This document shows positions 27,060-36,216 of a DNA stretch of 64,000 nt, in pieces. The DNA is from Pseudorhodobacter sp. E13. Lineage in GTDB: Bacteria; Pseudomonadota; Alphaproteobacteria; Rhodobacterales; Rhodobacteraceae. Where the stretch lies: NCBI RefSeq assembly GCF_003991405.1, contig NZ_RPEN01000150.1:1-64000 (forward strand), given 5' to 3'. Made by a program: the position numbers and the translations under genes. Within the stretch, counting starts at the first letter, position 1; every line of letters begins with the position of its first letter. The notes below the pieces were generated by a model. It was given only the letters and a program-made list of their open reading frames with translations, did no database searches and was not told the DNA's origin.

Positions 27060-27365
27060 ATGGATGACGCCACCCGCACCGAACTCGAAGCCGCCGCCTT
27101 TCGTCGCCTGATCGAGCATCTGATGGAAAAGCGCCCCGAGGTGCAGAACATCGACATGATGAACCTTGCCGGTTTTTGCCGGAACTGCCTGTCGCGCTGG
27201 TATCAAGAGGCCGCGAATGAACGCGGGATCGAGATGGATAAAGAAGCCGCACGCGAAATCATCTATGGCATGCCCTATGATGAGTGGCGCGCCACAAATC
27301 AGACCCCGGCGGATGCTGAAAAACAGGCAGCCTTTGCCAAGGCGTTCAAGGATAACGTGGGCTAA
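27060..27365 (+). CDS. DUF1244 domain-containing protein
   Basis: Protein of 101 aa. The DUF1244 pattern is clear: FRRLIEHLMEKRPEVQNIDMMNLAGFCRNCLSRW in the first half, and a DKEAAREIIYGMPYDEW block. A paired Cys motif (FCRNC) may bind metal. The function is unknown. It starts 4 bp after the amidohydrolase stop and is likely co-transcribed with it. Confidence 0.9.
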   Translation: MDDATRTELEAAAFRRLIEHLMEKRPEVQNIDMMNLAGFCRNCLSRWYQEAANERGIEMDKEAAREIIYGMPYDEWRATNQTPADAEKQAAFAKAFKDNVG

Positions 27366-27568
27366 GGCCGCTCGCCCTTGAACAATCGGGCCAATGGGTG
27401 CATGACCGTTTCCAAAACTGGCCCAATCGCCTGTAAAACAGCGAATCCATTGACTTAATTCTGCCGCAATGCGCAAATCCTTCTTGGGTGTTTGGACTAT
27501 TCAAGGCAAGGCTGTGCTGCCCACGGTGGCTTGCCCTGAACATGTGTGGTTAAGGGGGGATGAGTCCG

Positions 27569-29140
27569 ATGGACTTACTGGCTTTGCTTGCGTTGCCGCT
27601 ATTGCTGATCGGGGGGCTGCTGCTGGATGGGTCCAGCAATGATGATGACGAAAACGCCACATCAGAACCGCCTCCTACCCCTGAACCCCCGCCAGATCCT
27701 GATACGATCGAAGGCTCCGAAAGCGCCGATGCGATCCGGGGCACCAATGATGACGACATCATCTTTGGCCTTGGCGGGAATGACAGCGTCAGCGGCTTGG
27801 ACGGGGTTGACCAAATCTCTGGCGGGGATGGCGATGACAGCCTGCAAGGCGATGGCGGTGCCGACACGATCTGGGGCAACGCGGATGATGACGAACTGTT
27901 CGGCGCCTTTGGCGATGATGTTTTGTATGGCGGGTCTGGCAATGACGCGTTGTTCGGCGAAATAGGATCAGACACGCTGGTTGGTGACGGGGGCGCTGAT
28001 ACGCTGATCGGGTCGCGTGGCGATGACGCGCTTTACGGCGGCGCAGGCAGTGACACGCTGGATGGCGGCACGGGCGACGATGCGCTTTACGGCGGCAATA
28101 ATGCCGATGTGCTGGTCGCTGGCACGGGGGCAGATTCGCTTTACGGTGGCGGCGGCAATGACATTTTGACCGCGCGCCCGCAAAACGCCGGTGATCCCGA
28201 CGATCCGCAGGGCGATCTGCTTGATGGGGGCAATGGCGATGATACATTGCGCGGCGAGGCCAGCTTTGTTCTGGGGGGTGCCGATACCCTGACAGGTGGC
28301 GCAGGCGATGACGCATTCCGCATCAATGCAACGGGCGGTGCGGCGGGGCAAACCATCGTCGACCCGGCAGTAATCACCGATTTCTTGCCCAGCGACCGGT
28401 TGGAAATCCGGCTTGACAGGCTGACATCCAGTCCTGACCTGCAACTGGTTCCTACCGAGGATGGCACCGGCACGCTGGTGCAGATTGGCGGGGTAACGCA
28501 TGTGGTGCTGCAAGGCGTGACCAATGCGAACGCAGGGCAGATCAACCTGATTTCCGATACCGTTCTGGGCCAGCGGCTGACCGGAACCGAAGGTGACGAC
28601 CAGATTTTCGCAACAGGCACAGCCGATTATCTGATTGGCCGTGGTGGCGATGACCTGCTTTCTGCCAATGTCGATTCCAGCGCTGGTGTGACCATGGAAG
28701 GTGGCGAAGGCAATGACACGTTGGACGGCGGCCTTTTCGGCGATCTGATGTATGGCGGCACGGGGAATGACTCACTCACCGGGTCCGGCATTGATGATGA
28801 AAACGCCCCCGATACCCTGTTCGGCGGCTTTGGCGATGACACGCTGGCCGGCGCCGATGGCGATGTGATGACGGGTGGCACGGGCAATGACGAATTCCAG
28901 CTCGATGCCTTTTTGGGCCCCGCAACCATCACCGATTTCACACCGGGCGTCGATATCATTGACCTGTCGGATTTCGGCTATACCGAAGGCAGCGGCGTGC
29001 AAGCGCTTGGCCTGCGCAGCGTCGATGCGGGCACAGAATTGCTTTACGGCAGTGATGTGGTTGCCGTTCTGCAAGGGGTGCAACCCGCAGCCCTCAACTT
29101 GGCGCGCGATGTCCGCCTGTCTATTCCAACGGCGGCATGA
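27569..29140 (+). CDS. RTX calcium-binding protein with an N-terminal hydrophobic helix (paralogue 1)
   Basis: Protein of 523 aa from ATG 27569, which is 9 nt from GGGGGG. The ATG at 27560 touches that run. Residues 1-19 form one hydrophobic helix (MDLLALLALPLLLIGGLLL). A linker rich in Asp/Glu/Pro follows. Then comes an array of about 14 RTX nonapeptides (GGNDSVSGL, SGNDALFGE and similar), a domain with ITDFLPSDRLEI...VVLQGV, a second RTX array, and a related terminal module ITDFTPGVDIID...VVAVLQGV. The nonapeptides bind Ca2+ in a beta-roll. The hydrophobic start is unusual for type I secreted RTX proteins. The neighbour downstream is a shorter paralogue. The function is unknown. Confidence 0.85.
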   Translation: MDLLALLALPLLLIGGLLLDGSSNDDDENATSEPPPTPEPPPDPDTIEGSESADAIRGTNDDDIIFGLGGNDSVSGLDGVDQISGGDGDDSLQGDGGADTIWGNADDDELFGAFGDDVLYGGSGNDALFGEIGSDTLVGDGGADTLIGSRGDDALYGGAGSDTLDGGTGDDALYGGNNADVLVAGTGADSLYGGGGNDILTARPQNAGDPDDPQGDLLDGGNGDDTLRGEASFVLGGADTLTGGAGDDAFRINATGGAAGQTIVDPAVITDFLPSDRLEIRLDRLTSSPDLQLVPTEDGTGTLVQIGGVTHVVLQGVTNANAGQINLISDTVLGQRLTGTEGDDQIFATGTADYLIGRGGDDLLSANVDSSAGVTMEGGEGNDTLDGGLFGDLMYGGTGNDSLTGSGIDDENAPDTLFGGFGDDTLAGADGDVMTGGTGNDEFQLDAFLGPATITDFTPGVDIIDLSDFGYTEGSGVQALGLRSVDAGTELLYGSDVVAVLQGVQPAALNLARDVRLSIPTAA

Positions 29141-29393
29141 TCCTTTCCGCCCCCTCTGGCTCGAACAGGCTTCGGTCAAAGGGGGCTTTGGGCCAAAGTC
29201 GCATAGCCTTTTACACCCTCGGCAACTGTCGCGAAATCTGATACAACAAAGGGGCTGCGCGCAGATTGTGCCAGCCCCGGCGGCAATATCACATATCCCG
29301 ATTATTTCTTTTGACTCTGGGCCTTAATTCGTAAATCCCAATAAGAACGGCCGATTTTTGATCGGTTTGTCCCGTGGTTCTTGGAGGTGCCTT

Positions 29394-30401
29394 ATGGAAC
29401 TCTTGTTGTTGCTGTTCATCCCCTTGGCGCTTGGCGCGGTGTTTTCTGGGGGCGGGGATGACGATTCCGATGAAGCCCCGGCAGCCGCACCCGAAAACGG
29501 CAGCAGTGCCAATGGCACAGATGGCAATGACATCCTGCGCGGCAATGCCAGTGACAACAGCTTGAACGGTGGGGCCGGCGATGATCTGGTTTTCGGCTAT
29601 CGCGGCGATGACGCCCTGAACGGTGGCCCCGGCGACGATCTGATCAGCGGCGGGCTGGATGATGACACATTGATCGGCGGCAGCGGCGATGATTTGCTGG
29701 TGGGTGCTGCGGTCGATGACAGTCTGCAAGGCGGGGCCGGCGAAGACCTTCTCAGCGGTGGCGAAGGCGACGACACGCTGGAAGGTGGCGCAGATGATGA
29801 CTTCCTGATCGGGTCCACCGGCGCTGACCAGCTTTACGGCGGCGCGGGCGACGATGTTCTTGAAGGGATTTCGCCCAACCCAAGTCTAAGCCTGTCCAGA
29901 GGTCTTGATGAAATCCGCGCCGAATTCATCGTGCAAGCGCGAACCGTCTTCCCCGAAGTGACGGATGCCGATATTAACCGTTTCCTCAGCGATTTTGCTT
30001 CCGAAGGCGGTGCCGCTGCCCCCGATGCGCTTTATGGCGGCGCGGGCGAGGATGCGCTTTTGGGTGACAATGGCGATACCCTGTCAGGCGGGGCCGACGA
30101 AGACCGTTTTGCCGTAAGCTGGGCAGATGGAAACGCCCCTGTGCAAATCACCGATTACGATACGGTCGCTGGCGAAGAAATTCTGATCGTGATCGACGAC
30201 GCAACCCAAGGCACCCCGGTTCTGGGCGTGCGCGATGCTGCCGTTGGCCCAGCGACCGAGATCCTTGTCGACAGCGATGTGGTCGCGGTGCTGAACGGTA
30301 TTGCCTCTACCCAAGTCGGGCTTGGTGCCATCCAAATGCAAACGCAAAGCGGCAATGGGCTGGGCATTTCGGCCATCCGCTTGCCCGCCGCCGTGGCCTG
30401 A
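29394..30401 (+). CDS. RTX calcium-binding protein with an N-terminal hydrophobic helix (paralogue 2)
   Basis: Protein of 335 aa from ATG 29394, preceded by TTGGAGG. It repeats the plan of the upstream gene: a hydrophobic helix at residues 1-16 (MELLLLLFIPLALGAV), an acidic linker, and about 12 RTX nonapeptides (residues 40-150). A helix-forming insert follows (about residues 160-205, DEIRAEFIVQARTVF). It ends in a module with ITDYDTVAGEEI...DVVAVLNGI that matches the capping module of paralogue 1. It starts 253 bp after the first gene. The close similarity suggests tandem duplication. The function is unknown; Ca2+ binding is expected from the repeats. Confidence 0.85.
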   Translation: MELLLLLFIPLALGAVFSGGGDDDSDEAPAAAPENGSSANGTDGNDILRGNASDNSLNGGAGDDLVFGYRGDDALNGGPGDDLISGGLDDDTLIGGSGDDLLVGAAVDDSLQGGAGEDLLSGGEGDDTLEGGADDDFLIGSTGADQLYGGAGDDVLEGISPNPSLSLSRGLDEIRAEFIVQARTVFPEVTDADINRFLSDFASEGGAAAPDALYGGAGEDALLGDNGDTLSGGADEDRFAVSWADGNAPVQITDYDTVAGEEILIVIDDATQGTPVLGVRDAAVGPATEILVDSDVVAVLNGIASTQVGLGAIQMQTQSGNGLGISAIRLPAAVA

Positions 30402-30508
30402 ACCGCTGTGCGCACAGGTTAAGATTTGGTAAAAACAAACAGGGAAGTCGTTTTGTATCAACGACTTCCCGATCATTCCGCGCGCGATTCCGCGCAGCCC
30501 TTTCGCGT

Positions 30509-31372
30509 TCAGACCGCCGTTTTGCGGCTTTCGTCCAGATAAATCTCGCGCAGCCGCTTTGAAACCGGGCCGGGCGCCCCATCGCCCAGACGGGTGCCAT
30601 CAATCTCGACCACCGGCATCACAAAAGCCGAAGCCGAGGTGAAAAACGCCTCATCCGCCGCTTTCGCTTCCTCAATCGTGAAGGGCCGCTCTTCCACTTC
30701 CATCTGCGCCTCTGCCGCAAAACGCAGCACGGCAGCCCGCGTAATGCCGTGCAAAATCTCATGCGACAGGTTGCGGGTGATGATGCGACCGTTCTTGACG
30801 ATATAAGCGTTGTTCGAGGTGCCCTCGGTCACATGGCCGTCCTCGACCATCCAGGCATCATCCGCGCCCGCCTTCTTGGCCATCATCTTGCCCATCGACG
30901 GATACAAAAGCTGCACCGTCTTGATATCGCGGCGACCCCAGCGGATATCCTCGATGGAGATCACCTTGATCCCGGTTTTCGCCAGCGGGCTATCGGCCAT
31001 GCCGGGCTTGGACTGGGTGAACAGAACCAGCGTCGGCTTGGTCAGTTCCGGATCCGGGAAAGCAAAATCGCGATCACCGGGGTTGCCGCGCGTGACTTGA
31101 AGATAAATCATCCCATCGGTCACATCGTTCAACCGCACCAATTCGCGGTGAATCTCCAGCAATTCATCGTCCGAGCAAGGCGCGCGCATATCCAGCTCTT
31201 TCAGGCTGCGGGCCAAGCGGACAGAGTGGCCCGCGAAATCGATCAGCTTGCCGTCCAGAACGCTCGTCACCTCATAGACACCATCGGCCATCAGAAACCC
31301 ACGGTCAAAGATGGAAACCGTGGCTTCGGCTTCGGGCAAATACTGACCATTAACATAAACGGTGCGGGTCAT
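30509..31372 (-). CDS. D-amino-acid transaminase (class IV aminotransferase)
   Basis: Protein of 287 aa, PLP fold type IV. The start VYVNGQYLPEAEATVSIFDRGF is typical of D-alanine aminotransferase. The PLP lysine is in RRDIKTVQLL, and the cofactor-phosphate loop is in GHVTEGTSNNAYIV. It interconverts D-alanine or D-glutamate and the matching 2-oxo acids. Branched-chain aminotransferases share the fold, but the DIK..QLL and TEGTSNN forms favour the D-amino-acid type. It is downstream of the DgcA/DgcN-like genes on the same strand, after a 345-bp gap, which supports a D-glutamate/D-alanine role. Confidence 0.85.
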   Translation of the reverse strand: MTRTVYVNGQYLPEAEATVSIFDRGFLMADGVYEVTSVLDGKLIDFAGHSVRLARSLKELDMRAPCSDDELLEIHRELVRLNDVTDGMIYLQVTRGNPGDRDFAFPDPELTKPTLVLFTQSKPGMADSPLAKTGIKVISIEDIRWGRRDIKTVQLLYPSMGKMMAKKAGADDAWMVEDGHVTEGTSNNAYIVKNGRIITRNLSHEILHGITRAAVLRFAAEAQMEVEERPFTIEEAKAADEAFFTSASAFVMPVVEIDGTRLGDGAPGPVSKRLREIYLDESRKTAV

Positions 31373-31717
31373 CGGGTCCTCCGGAAAAATACCTGACGAT
31401 GATTGCCCTTAAATCGGCACCAGTTTCAAGGGGTTTGCGTTGAAAAGCCCCCAGTTTGCCACCCGCTCGAAAACCCGGCGAAGGGCGCGTGTTTTGATGC
31501 GGACAAAGCGTCGCAATATATGGCAGGGCCGCTCCCTCCCTGCAAACCATCGCAGCCTGAACGCGGTTCTCCCTGTCAGAGAGGCGTGACCGTGCAGACA
31601 GTCATGCCCTTCGGCAAGGCATGGCGCAGCCCTTTACAACCATCAGGAACCGCAAAGGGATCGCCCGACCCGTTCCCAAAACACGCCGGGAAGCGGCGCT
31701 ATGCGGCGCCTGCCGCC
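31373..31717. other. Non-coding gap of 345 bp
   Basis: This is the longest stretch without a gene. The short open frames in it have no protein-like composition or ribosome-binding site. I see no convincing hairpin, tRNA-like segment or operator. It separates the transaminase gene from dgcA, so the transaminase probably has its own promoter here. Confidence 0.5.
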
Positions 31718-32680
31718 CTACCCCCAAAGCGCGGCCGTGGGTGGGTGCACCCCCGCATCGTCAAAAACCAGCGCATGCTCGCGGTCCTCGGCCAATAGCA
31801 GCGGCCCATCCAGATCGGTAAACGCCACCCCCTGCGCCAGCAATGTTGCCGGGGCCATCGCGAGGGACGAGCCGACCATACATCCCACCATCAGGCCATA
31901 TCCCTCCGCCAGCGCCGCCTGCTTCAGGGCGAGGCCCTCGGTCAATCCCCCGGTCTTGTCCAGCTTGATGTTCACGACATCATATTTGCCGCGCAACTTC
32001 GGCAGGCTGGCACAATCATGCGCCGCCTCATCGGCACAAACCGGCAAGGGCCGCGCCATCTCGGCCAGCATGTCATCCGCCCCGGCAGGCAATGGCTGTT
32101 CCACCAAGGCCACACCCATCGCCACCAGATGCGGGGCAAGCTCGGCATAAACCTCTGCCGTCCAGCCTTCATTGGCATCAATGATAATCTTTGTCTTCGG
32201 CGCCCCCGCCCGCACGGCTTCCAAACGCGGCATATCATCCGGCGTCCCCAGCTTGATCTTCAACAGCGGGCGATGCGCATTCTTCGCCGCCGCGATCCGC
32301 ATATTCTCCGGCGTATCCAGCGACAGGGTATAGGCCGTGATTTCCGGCCCCGGCTGGGACAAACCTGCCAAATCCCAGACCCGCTTGCCCCGCTGCTTGG
32401 CCTCAAGGTCCCAAAGCGCACAATCCAAGGCGTTCCGCGCCGCCCCGGCAGGCAAAGCCGCCTGCAAGGCCAACCGATCAATCGCCGGGTCCACCGCTTC
32501 AATCTGCGCCGTCACAGACTCCAACGTCTCGCCATAGCGGGCATAGGGCACACATTCCCCCCAGCCCGTCACACCGCCACGCGTCACCCGCACCGTCAAA
32601 ACCCGCGCCTCCGTCCGCGACCCCCGCGAAATCGTGAACACCTGCGCCAATCGAAACACATCCGGGGTCACCACTATCAT
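31718..32680 (-). CDS. dgcA: Enolase-superfamily epimerase, probably N-acetyl-D-glutamate racemase (DgcA-like)
   Basis: Protein of 320 aa from ATG 32680, preceded by GGAGAG. The enolase-superfamily muconate-cycloisomerase pattern is present: LLKIKLGTPDDM with the catalytic Lys, IIDANEGW and VCADEAAHD with metal ligands, NIKLDKTGGLTEGL with the second Lys, and the dipeptide-epimerase motif TDLDGPLLLA. It is classed with L-Ala-D/L-Glu epimerases. The DUF1611 gene directly upstream makes the DgcA role (racemising N-acetyl-D-glutamate) the better prediction, since DgcN-DgcA pairs are known from D-glutamate catabolism. Murein-peptide epimerisation remains possible. Confidence 0.8.
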   Translation of the reverse strand: MIVVTPDVFRLAQVFTISRGSRTEARVLTVRVTRGGVTGWGECVPYARYGETLESVTAQIEAVDPAIDRLALQAALPAGAARNALDCALWDLEAKQRGKRVWDLAGLSQPGPEITAYTLSLDTPENMRIAAAKNAHRPLLKIKLGTPDDMPRLEAVRAGAPKTKIIIDANEGWTAEVYAELAPHLVAMGVALVEQPLPAGADDMLAEMARPLPVCADEAAHDCASLPKLRGKYDVVNIKLDKTGGLTEGLALKQAALAEGYGLMVGCMVGSSLAMAPATLLAQGVAFTDLDGPLLLAEDREHALVFDDAGVHPPTAALWG

Positions 32681-32696
32681 TGTACTCTCCTCATGC

Positions 32697-32747
32697 TTTC
32701 TTTTCGGCACAAATATCCTCGGGGGTGCGGGGGCAGACAGCCCCCGC
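32697..32747 (+). repeat. Dispersed intergenic element, copy 5
   Basis: TTTCTTTTCGGCACAAATAT is followed by GGGGG and a hairpin with 8-bp arms (GCGGGGGC/GCCCCCGC, 32727-32747). It fills the gap between dgcN and dgcA and is oriented opposite to both genes, like copy 2. Confidence 0.7.
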
Positions 32748-32768
32748 CGCTGACCAGAACACCCGGCG

Positions 32769-33773
32769 TCAGACCGCCAGCATCGCATCCACCAGACGCG
32801 CCGCACCATGGCGGTACGGGTCCACCGTCGGCAATCCCAAACGGGCCTCCACCGCGGCGCAATAGGCAAGCGCTTCGTCATCGCTCATCGCCTGCGTGTT
32901 GATCGAACAGCCAATCACCACGCAGGCCGGGTTCGCCACCCGCGCCAGCGCCAGCGCCATATCACGCACGGCTTCAATGCTCGGCAATTGGTAATCCGGC
33001 AAGCCGCGCATATGGCTGCGCTTGGGCTCGTGGCAGATCACCAGCGCATCCGGCTGGCCGCCATGGATCAAGGCCAGCGTCACGCCCGAATAGCTGACAT
33101 GGAACAGGCTGCCCTGCCCTTCGATCAGGTCCCAATGATCGGCATCATTCTCCGGGGTCAGATATTCGATAGAGCCTGCCATGAAATCCGCGATCACCGC
33201 GTCCAATGGCACGCCATCGCCGGTGATCAGGATACCCGTCTGCCCGGTGGCGCGGAAGCTGGCCTTCGCCCCCCGTGCGCGCATTTCCTTGTCCATGCAC
33301 AGCGCCGTATACATCTTACCGACCGAGCAATCCGTGCCCACGGCCAGCATCCGCTTGCCTGCCCGCTTCACCCCGTTCGCAATGGGATATTTGACCGAGG
33401 GGATGCGCACATCATGCAGGCTGCGCCCTGTCGCCTTGGCAACCGCGGCCAGATCAGGTTCATCCCGCAACAGGTTATGCAGGCCCGAGGCAAGGTCAAA
33501 CCCTTCCTCCAGCGCCTGCACCAGCACCTTTTTCCACGCTTGGCTGATAACCCCGCCCCGGTTCGCGACCCCGATCACCAGCGTCTTGCAACCTGCCGCC
33601 TTGGCCTCGCCCAGCGTCATATCCGGCAGTTTCATATCCGCCTTGCAGCCTTCCATCCGATATTGGCCCAGCGCATATTCCGGGCGCCAATCCTTGATGC
33701 CTTGCGCCACCTTCGCGGCAAGCGGGTCCGGCGCGTCGCCAAGAAACAAGAGGTAAGGGGTCTGTATCATCAT
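32769..33773 (-). CDS. dgcN: DUF1611 protein, probable D-glutamate N-acetyltransferase (DgcN-like)
   Basis: Protein of 334 aa. The N-terminal half is Rossmann-like (IQTPYLLFLGDAPDPLAAKVAQGI, KTLVIGVANRGG), and the C-terminal half has a P-loop-like motif (KRMLAVGTDCSVGKMYTAL), as in DUF1611. Members next to a DgcA-type epimerase have been described as N-acetyltransferases acting on D-glutamate with acetyl-CoA. Three in-frame ATGs (33770, 33773, 33782) compete; the ribosome-binding site does not decide between them. It is the first gene of the cluster and is divergent from malyl-CoA lyase. The naming rests on gene order and family knowledge. Confidence 0.75.
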   Translation of the reverse strand: MMIQTPYLLFLGDAPDPLAAKVAQGIKDWRPEYALGQYRMEGCKADMKLPDMTLGEAKAAGCKTLVIGVANRGGVISQAWKKVLVQALEEGFDLASGLHNLLRDEPDLAAVAKATGRSLHDVRIPSVKYPIANGVKRAGKRMLAVGTDCSVGKMYTALCMDKEMRARGAKASFRATGQTGILITGDGVPLDAVIADFMAGSIEYLTPENDADHWDLIEGQGSLFHVSYSGVTLALIHGGQPDALVICHEPKRSHMRGLPDYQLPSIEAVRDMALALARVANPACVVIGCSINTQAMSDDEALAYCAAVEARLGLPTVDPYRHGAARLVDAMLAV

Positions 33774-34022
33774 TGGCCTCATAGCTGCGGGTTCAGCGTC
33801 AGATTGTGACAGATTTTCTGACATGTCCTCACTTTTATGCGACATGTTTTGCGATTTGCACGAAGGATTTGGCGCTGTGCAGCAAGTTGGCCGAATATTC
33901 TTCACAATTCACGCTGCGCTGCCGCGAAATTGCTGCGCTGCAAAAACAAGGTTGCGAGGGCGCGCGCAACAATCTAACTAATGCACAAAGGTTTTCGAAA
34001 TTTCCTTACCAAGAGGTCTGAT

Positions 34023-34979
34023 ATGAGCTTCCGCATCCAGCCAACGCCCCCCGCGCGCCCCAACCGCTGCCAGTTGTTTGGCCCCGGCTCGCGCCCTGCA
34101 ATCTTTGAAAAGATGGCCGCATCTGCGGCGGATGTGATCAACCTTGATCTGGAGGATTCTGTCGCCCCATCAGACAAGGACAGCGCGCGCGCCAATGTGA
34201 TTGCGGCGATTGGCGCGGTGGATTGGGGTAACAAGACCCTGTCCGTGCGGATCAATGGCTTGGATACGCCCTATTGGTATCGCGATGTCGTCGACCTGCT
34301 GGAACAAGCGTCGGACCGGTTGGATCAGATTATGATCCCCAAGGTGGGCTGTGCTGCCGATGTTTATGCGGTTGATGCGCTGGTCACAGCGATTGAGCGG
34401 GCAAAAGGCCGCAAGAAGCCGATCAGCTTTGAAGTCATCATCGAATCTGCCGCCGGTATCGCCCATGTCGAAGAAATCGCCGCCTCCTCTCCGCGCCTGC
34501 AAGCCATGAGCCTGGGTGCGGCGGATTTTGCCGCCTCGATGGGAATGCAGACCACCGGCATCGGCGGCACGCAGCAAAACTATTACATGTTGCAAGATGG
34601 CGCGAAGCATTGGTCCGACCCGTGGCACTGGGCGCAAGCGGCGATTGTGGCGGCCTGCCGCACCCATGGGGTCTTGCCGGTCGATGGGCCTTTTGGCGAC
34701 TTTTCGGATGATGAAGGCTTCCGGGCGCAGGCGCGGCGGTCTGCGGTTCTGGGCATGGTCGGGAAATGGGCGATCCACCCCAAACAGGTTGCCCTGTCGA
34801 ATGAGGTGTTCACCCCATCGGACGAAGCCGTGACCGAAGCCCGCGAAATTCTGGCTGCAATGGAAGAAGCCAAAGCCCGCGGCGAAGGGGCCACGGTCTA
34901 CAAAGGGCGGCTGGTCGATATCGCCTCGATCAAACAGGCAGAAGTGATCGTGCGGCAATCGGAAATGATTGCCCGCTAA
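34023..34979 (+). CDS. mcl1: L-malyl-CoA / beta-methylmalyl-CoA lyase
   Basis: Protein of 318 aa that closely resembles Rhodobacter Mcl1 from its first residues (SFRIQPTPPARPNRCQLFGPG). Metal- and substrate-binding regions are ADVINLDLEDSVAP, IMIPKVG, FEVIIESAAGI, and SLGAADFAASMGMQ. It cleaves malyl-CoA to acetyl-CoA and glyoxylate, and condenses or cleaves beta-methylmalyl-CoA in the ethylmalonyl-CoA pathway used for acetate growth. A 42-nt upstream extension (33981) does not fit the family, so ATG 34023 is used. It stands alone with its own terminator. Confidence 0.95.
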   Translation: MSFRIQPTPPARPNRCQLFGPGSRPAIFEKMAASAADVINLDLEDSVAPSDKDSARANVIAAIGAVDWGNKTLSVRINGLDTPYWYRDVVDLLEQASDRLDQIMIPKVGCAADVYAVDALVTAIERAKGRKKPISFEVIIESAAGIAHVEEIAASSPRLQAMSLGAADFAASMGMQTTGIGGTQQNYYMLQDGAKHWSDPWHWAQAAIVAACRTHGVLPVDGPFGDFSDDEGFRAQARRSAVLGMVGKWAIHPKQVALSNEVFTPSDEAVTEAREILAAMEEAKARGEGATVYKGRLVDIASIKQAEVIVRQSEMIAR

Positions 34980-35003
34980 GCCTGCCCTGCCGTTGACAAT
35001 GAC

Positions 35004-35041
35004 AAGGCCCGCGCCCCGGTCATGCGCGGGCCTTCTCTTTT
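35004..35041 (+). terminator. Intrinsic terminator after mcl1
   Basis: Perfect 11-bp stem AAGGCCCGCGC/GCGCGGGCCTT with a 9-nt loop, followed by TCTCTTTT. It is 25 bp after the mcl1 stop codon. Confidence 0.9.
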
Positions 35042-35175
35042 GCCGAACCGATCAGGGTGGCCAGATTTGCGCGCGCCTCCCTATTCAAAAGGCATGGAAG
35101 ATTGCAAACGTGCGCAGTAGACTGTCCGCAAATCACGCGGCATCCGGGCTTTGGCCCGGTTCAGAAAGGGCGATC

Positions 35176-36177
35176 ATGACAGTCAGATTTGCAATCCTCG
35201 GCGCAGGCCGAATTGGTAAGGTTCACGCCTCGGCGGTGGCATCGGTTCCCGGCGCTGCATTGATTGCCATTTCTGACCCGATGCCCGCCGCAGCCGAGGC
35301 GGTGCGCGCCATGTATGGCTGTGACGTGCGCAGCATCGACGCGATTGAGGCCTCTGCCGATGTGGATGCGGTGGTGATCTGCACCCCGACCGACACCCAT
35401 GCCGACCTGATCGAACGGTTCAGCCGGGCGGGCAAGGCCGTGTTTTGCGAAAAGCCGGTCGATCTGAGCCTTGATCGCGTTGCGGCCTGCCTGAAGGTGG
35501 TGACAGAGAGCAAAGCCACGCTGATGGTTGGCTTCAACCGCCGCTTTGACCCCGACTTCATGGCGGTGAAGGCTGCTATTGATACGGGCCGGATTGGCAA
35601 GGTGGAAATGGTCACCATCTCCAGCCGTGACCCCGGCGCGCCACCTGCGGACTATATCACACGCTCTGGCGGGATGTTCCGCGATATGACGATCCATGAT
35701 TTTGACATGGCGCGCTGGTTGCTGGGCGAAGAGGTGGAGAGCGTCTATGCCTCTGCCTCGGTGCTGGTGGACAAGAAGATTGGCGAGCTGGGCGATTTTG
35801 ACAGCGCGAATGTGATCTTGCGCACGGCCAGCGGCAAGCAAGCGATCATCACCAACAGCCGCCGTGCCGCCTATGGTTACGACCAACGCATCGAGGTTCT
35901 GGGCGCGCTTGGCATGGTTTCCGCCGAAAACCACGCTGAAAACCGCATCGAGATTGCCGACAAGGATGGGTTCCACCGCGCGCCTTTGCTCAATTTCTTC
36001 ATGTCGCGCTATACCGCGGCCTATGCCAATGAGATCGCCGCTTTCGTGGCCTCTGTTGCCGAAGGAGCGCCCACCCCGACAACCGGGCATGATGGGTTGA
36101 TGGCCTTGGCCTTGGCCGAAGCGGCGTTGAAATCGGTTGCCGAAGGGCGCTCGGTTCTGGTGTCCGAGGTTTTGTAA
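35176..36177 (+). CDS. Gfo/Idh/MocA-family oxidoreductase, probable inositol 2-dehydrogenase
   Basis: Protein of 333 aa. The N-terminal Rossmann motif is FAILGAGRIGKVHASAV, the family's CEKPVDL is at about residue 95, and VGFNRRFDPDF and the DMTIHDFDMARWLLGEE block follow. These fit myo-inositol (IolG) dehydrogenases, but sugar dehydrogenases of the same family cannot be excluded. No other iol genes are nearby. It is the first gene of a plus-strand series with an HAD phosphatase and the polyol operon, suggesting a role in cyclitol or polyol use. Confidence 0.8.
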   Translation: MTVRFAILGAGRIGKVHASAVASVPGAALIAISDPMPAAAEAVRAMYGCDVRSIDAIEASADVDAVVICTPTDTHADLIERFSRAGKAVFCEKPVDLSLDRVAACLKVVTESKATLMVGFNRRFDPDFMAVKAAIDTGRIGKVEMVTISSRDPGAPPADYITRSGGMFRDMTIHDFDMARWLLGEEVESVYASASVLVDKKIGELGDFDSANVILRTASGKQAIITNSRRAAYGYDQRIEVLGALGMVSAENHAENRIEIADKDGFHRAPLLNFFMSRYTAAYANEIAAFVASVAEGAPTPTTGHDGLMALALAEAALKSVAEGRSVLVSEVL

Positions 36178-36216
36178 GGCGACGGGTCCGACCAGACCTG
36201 CCGGGGGGGACACGAG

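Noticed and set aside
29149-29186. Hairpin after the first RTX gene
   Set aside because: Arms of only 7 bp with a long loop and a short T stretch; too weak to call as a terminator.
27569-30401. RTX genes as part of the 1-8 kb secretion operon
   Set aside because: They are 19 kb away with no shared control signal visible. A link by the exporter is possible but cannot be claimed.
31403-31798. Short open frames in the 345-bp gap
   Set aside because: No protein-like composition, no clear start site, and they run into dgcA on the other strand.
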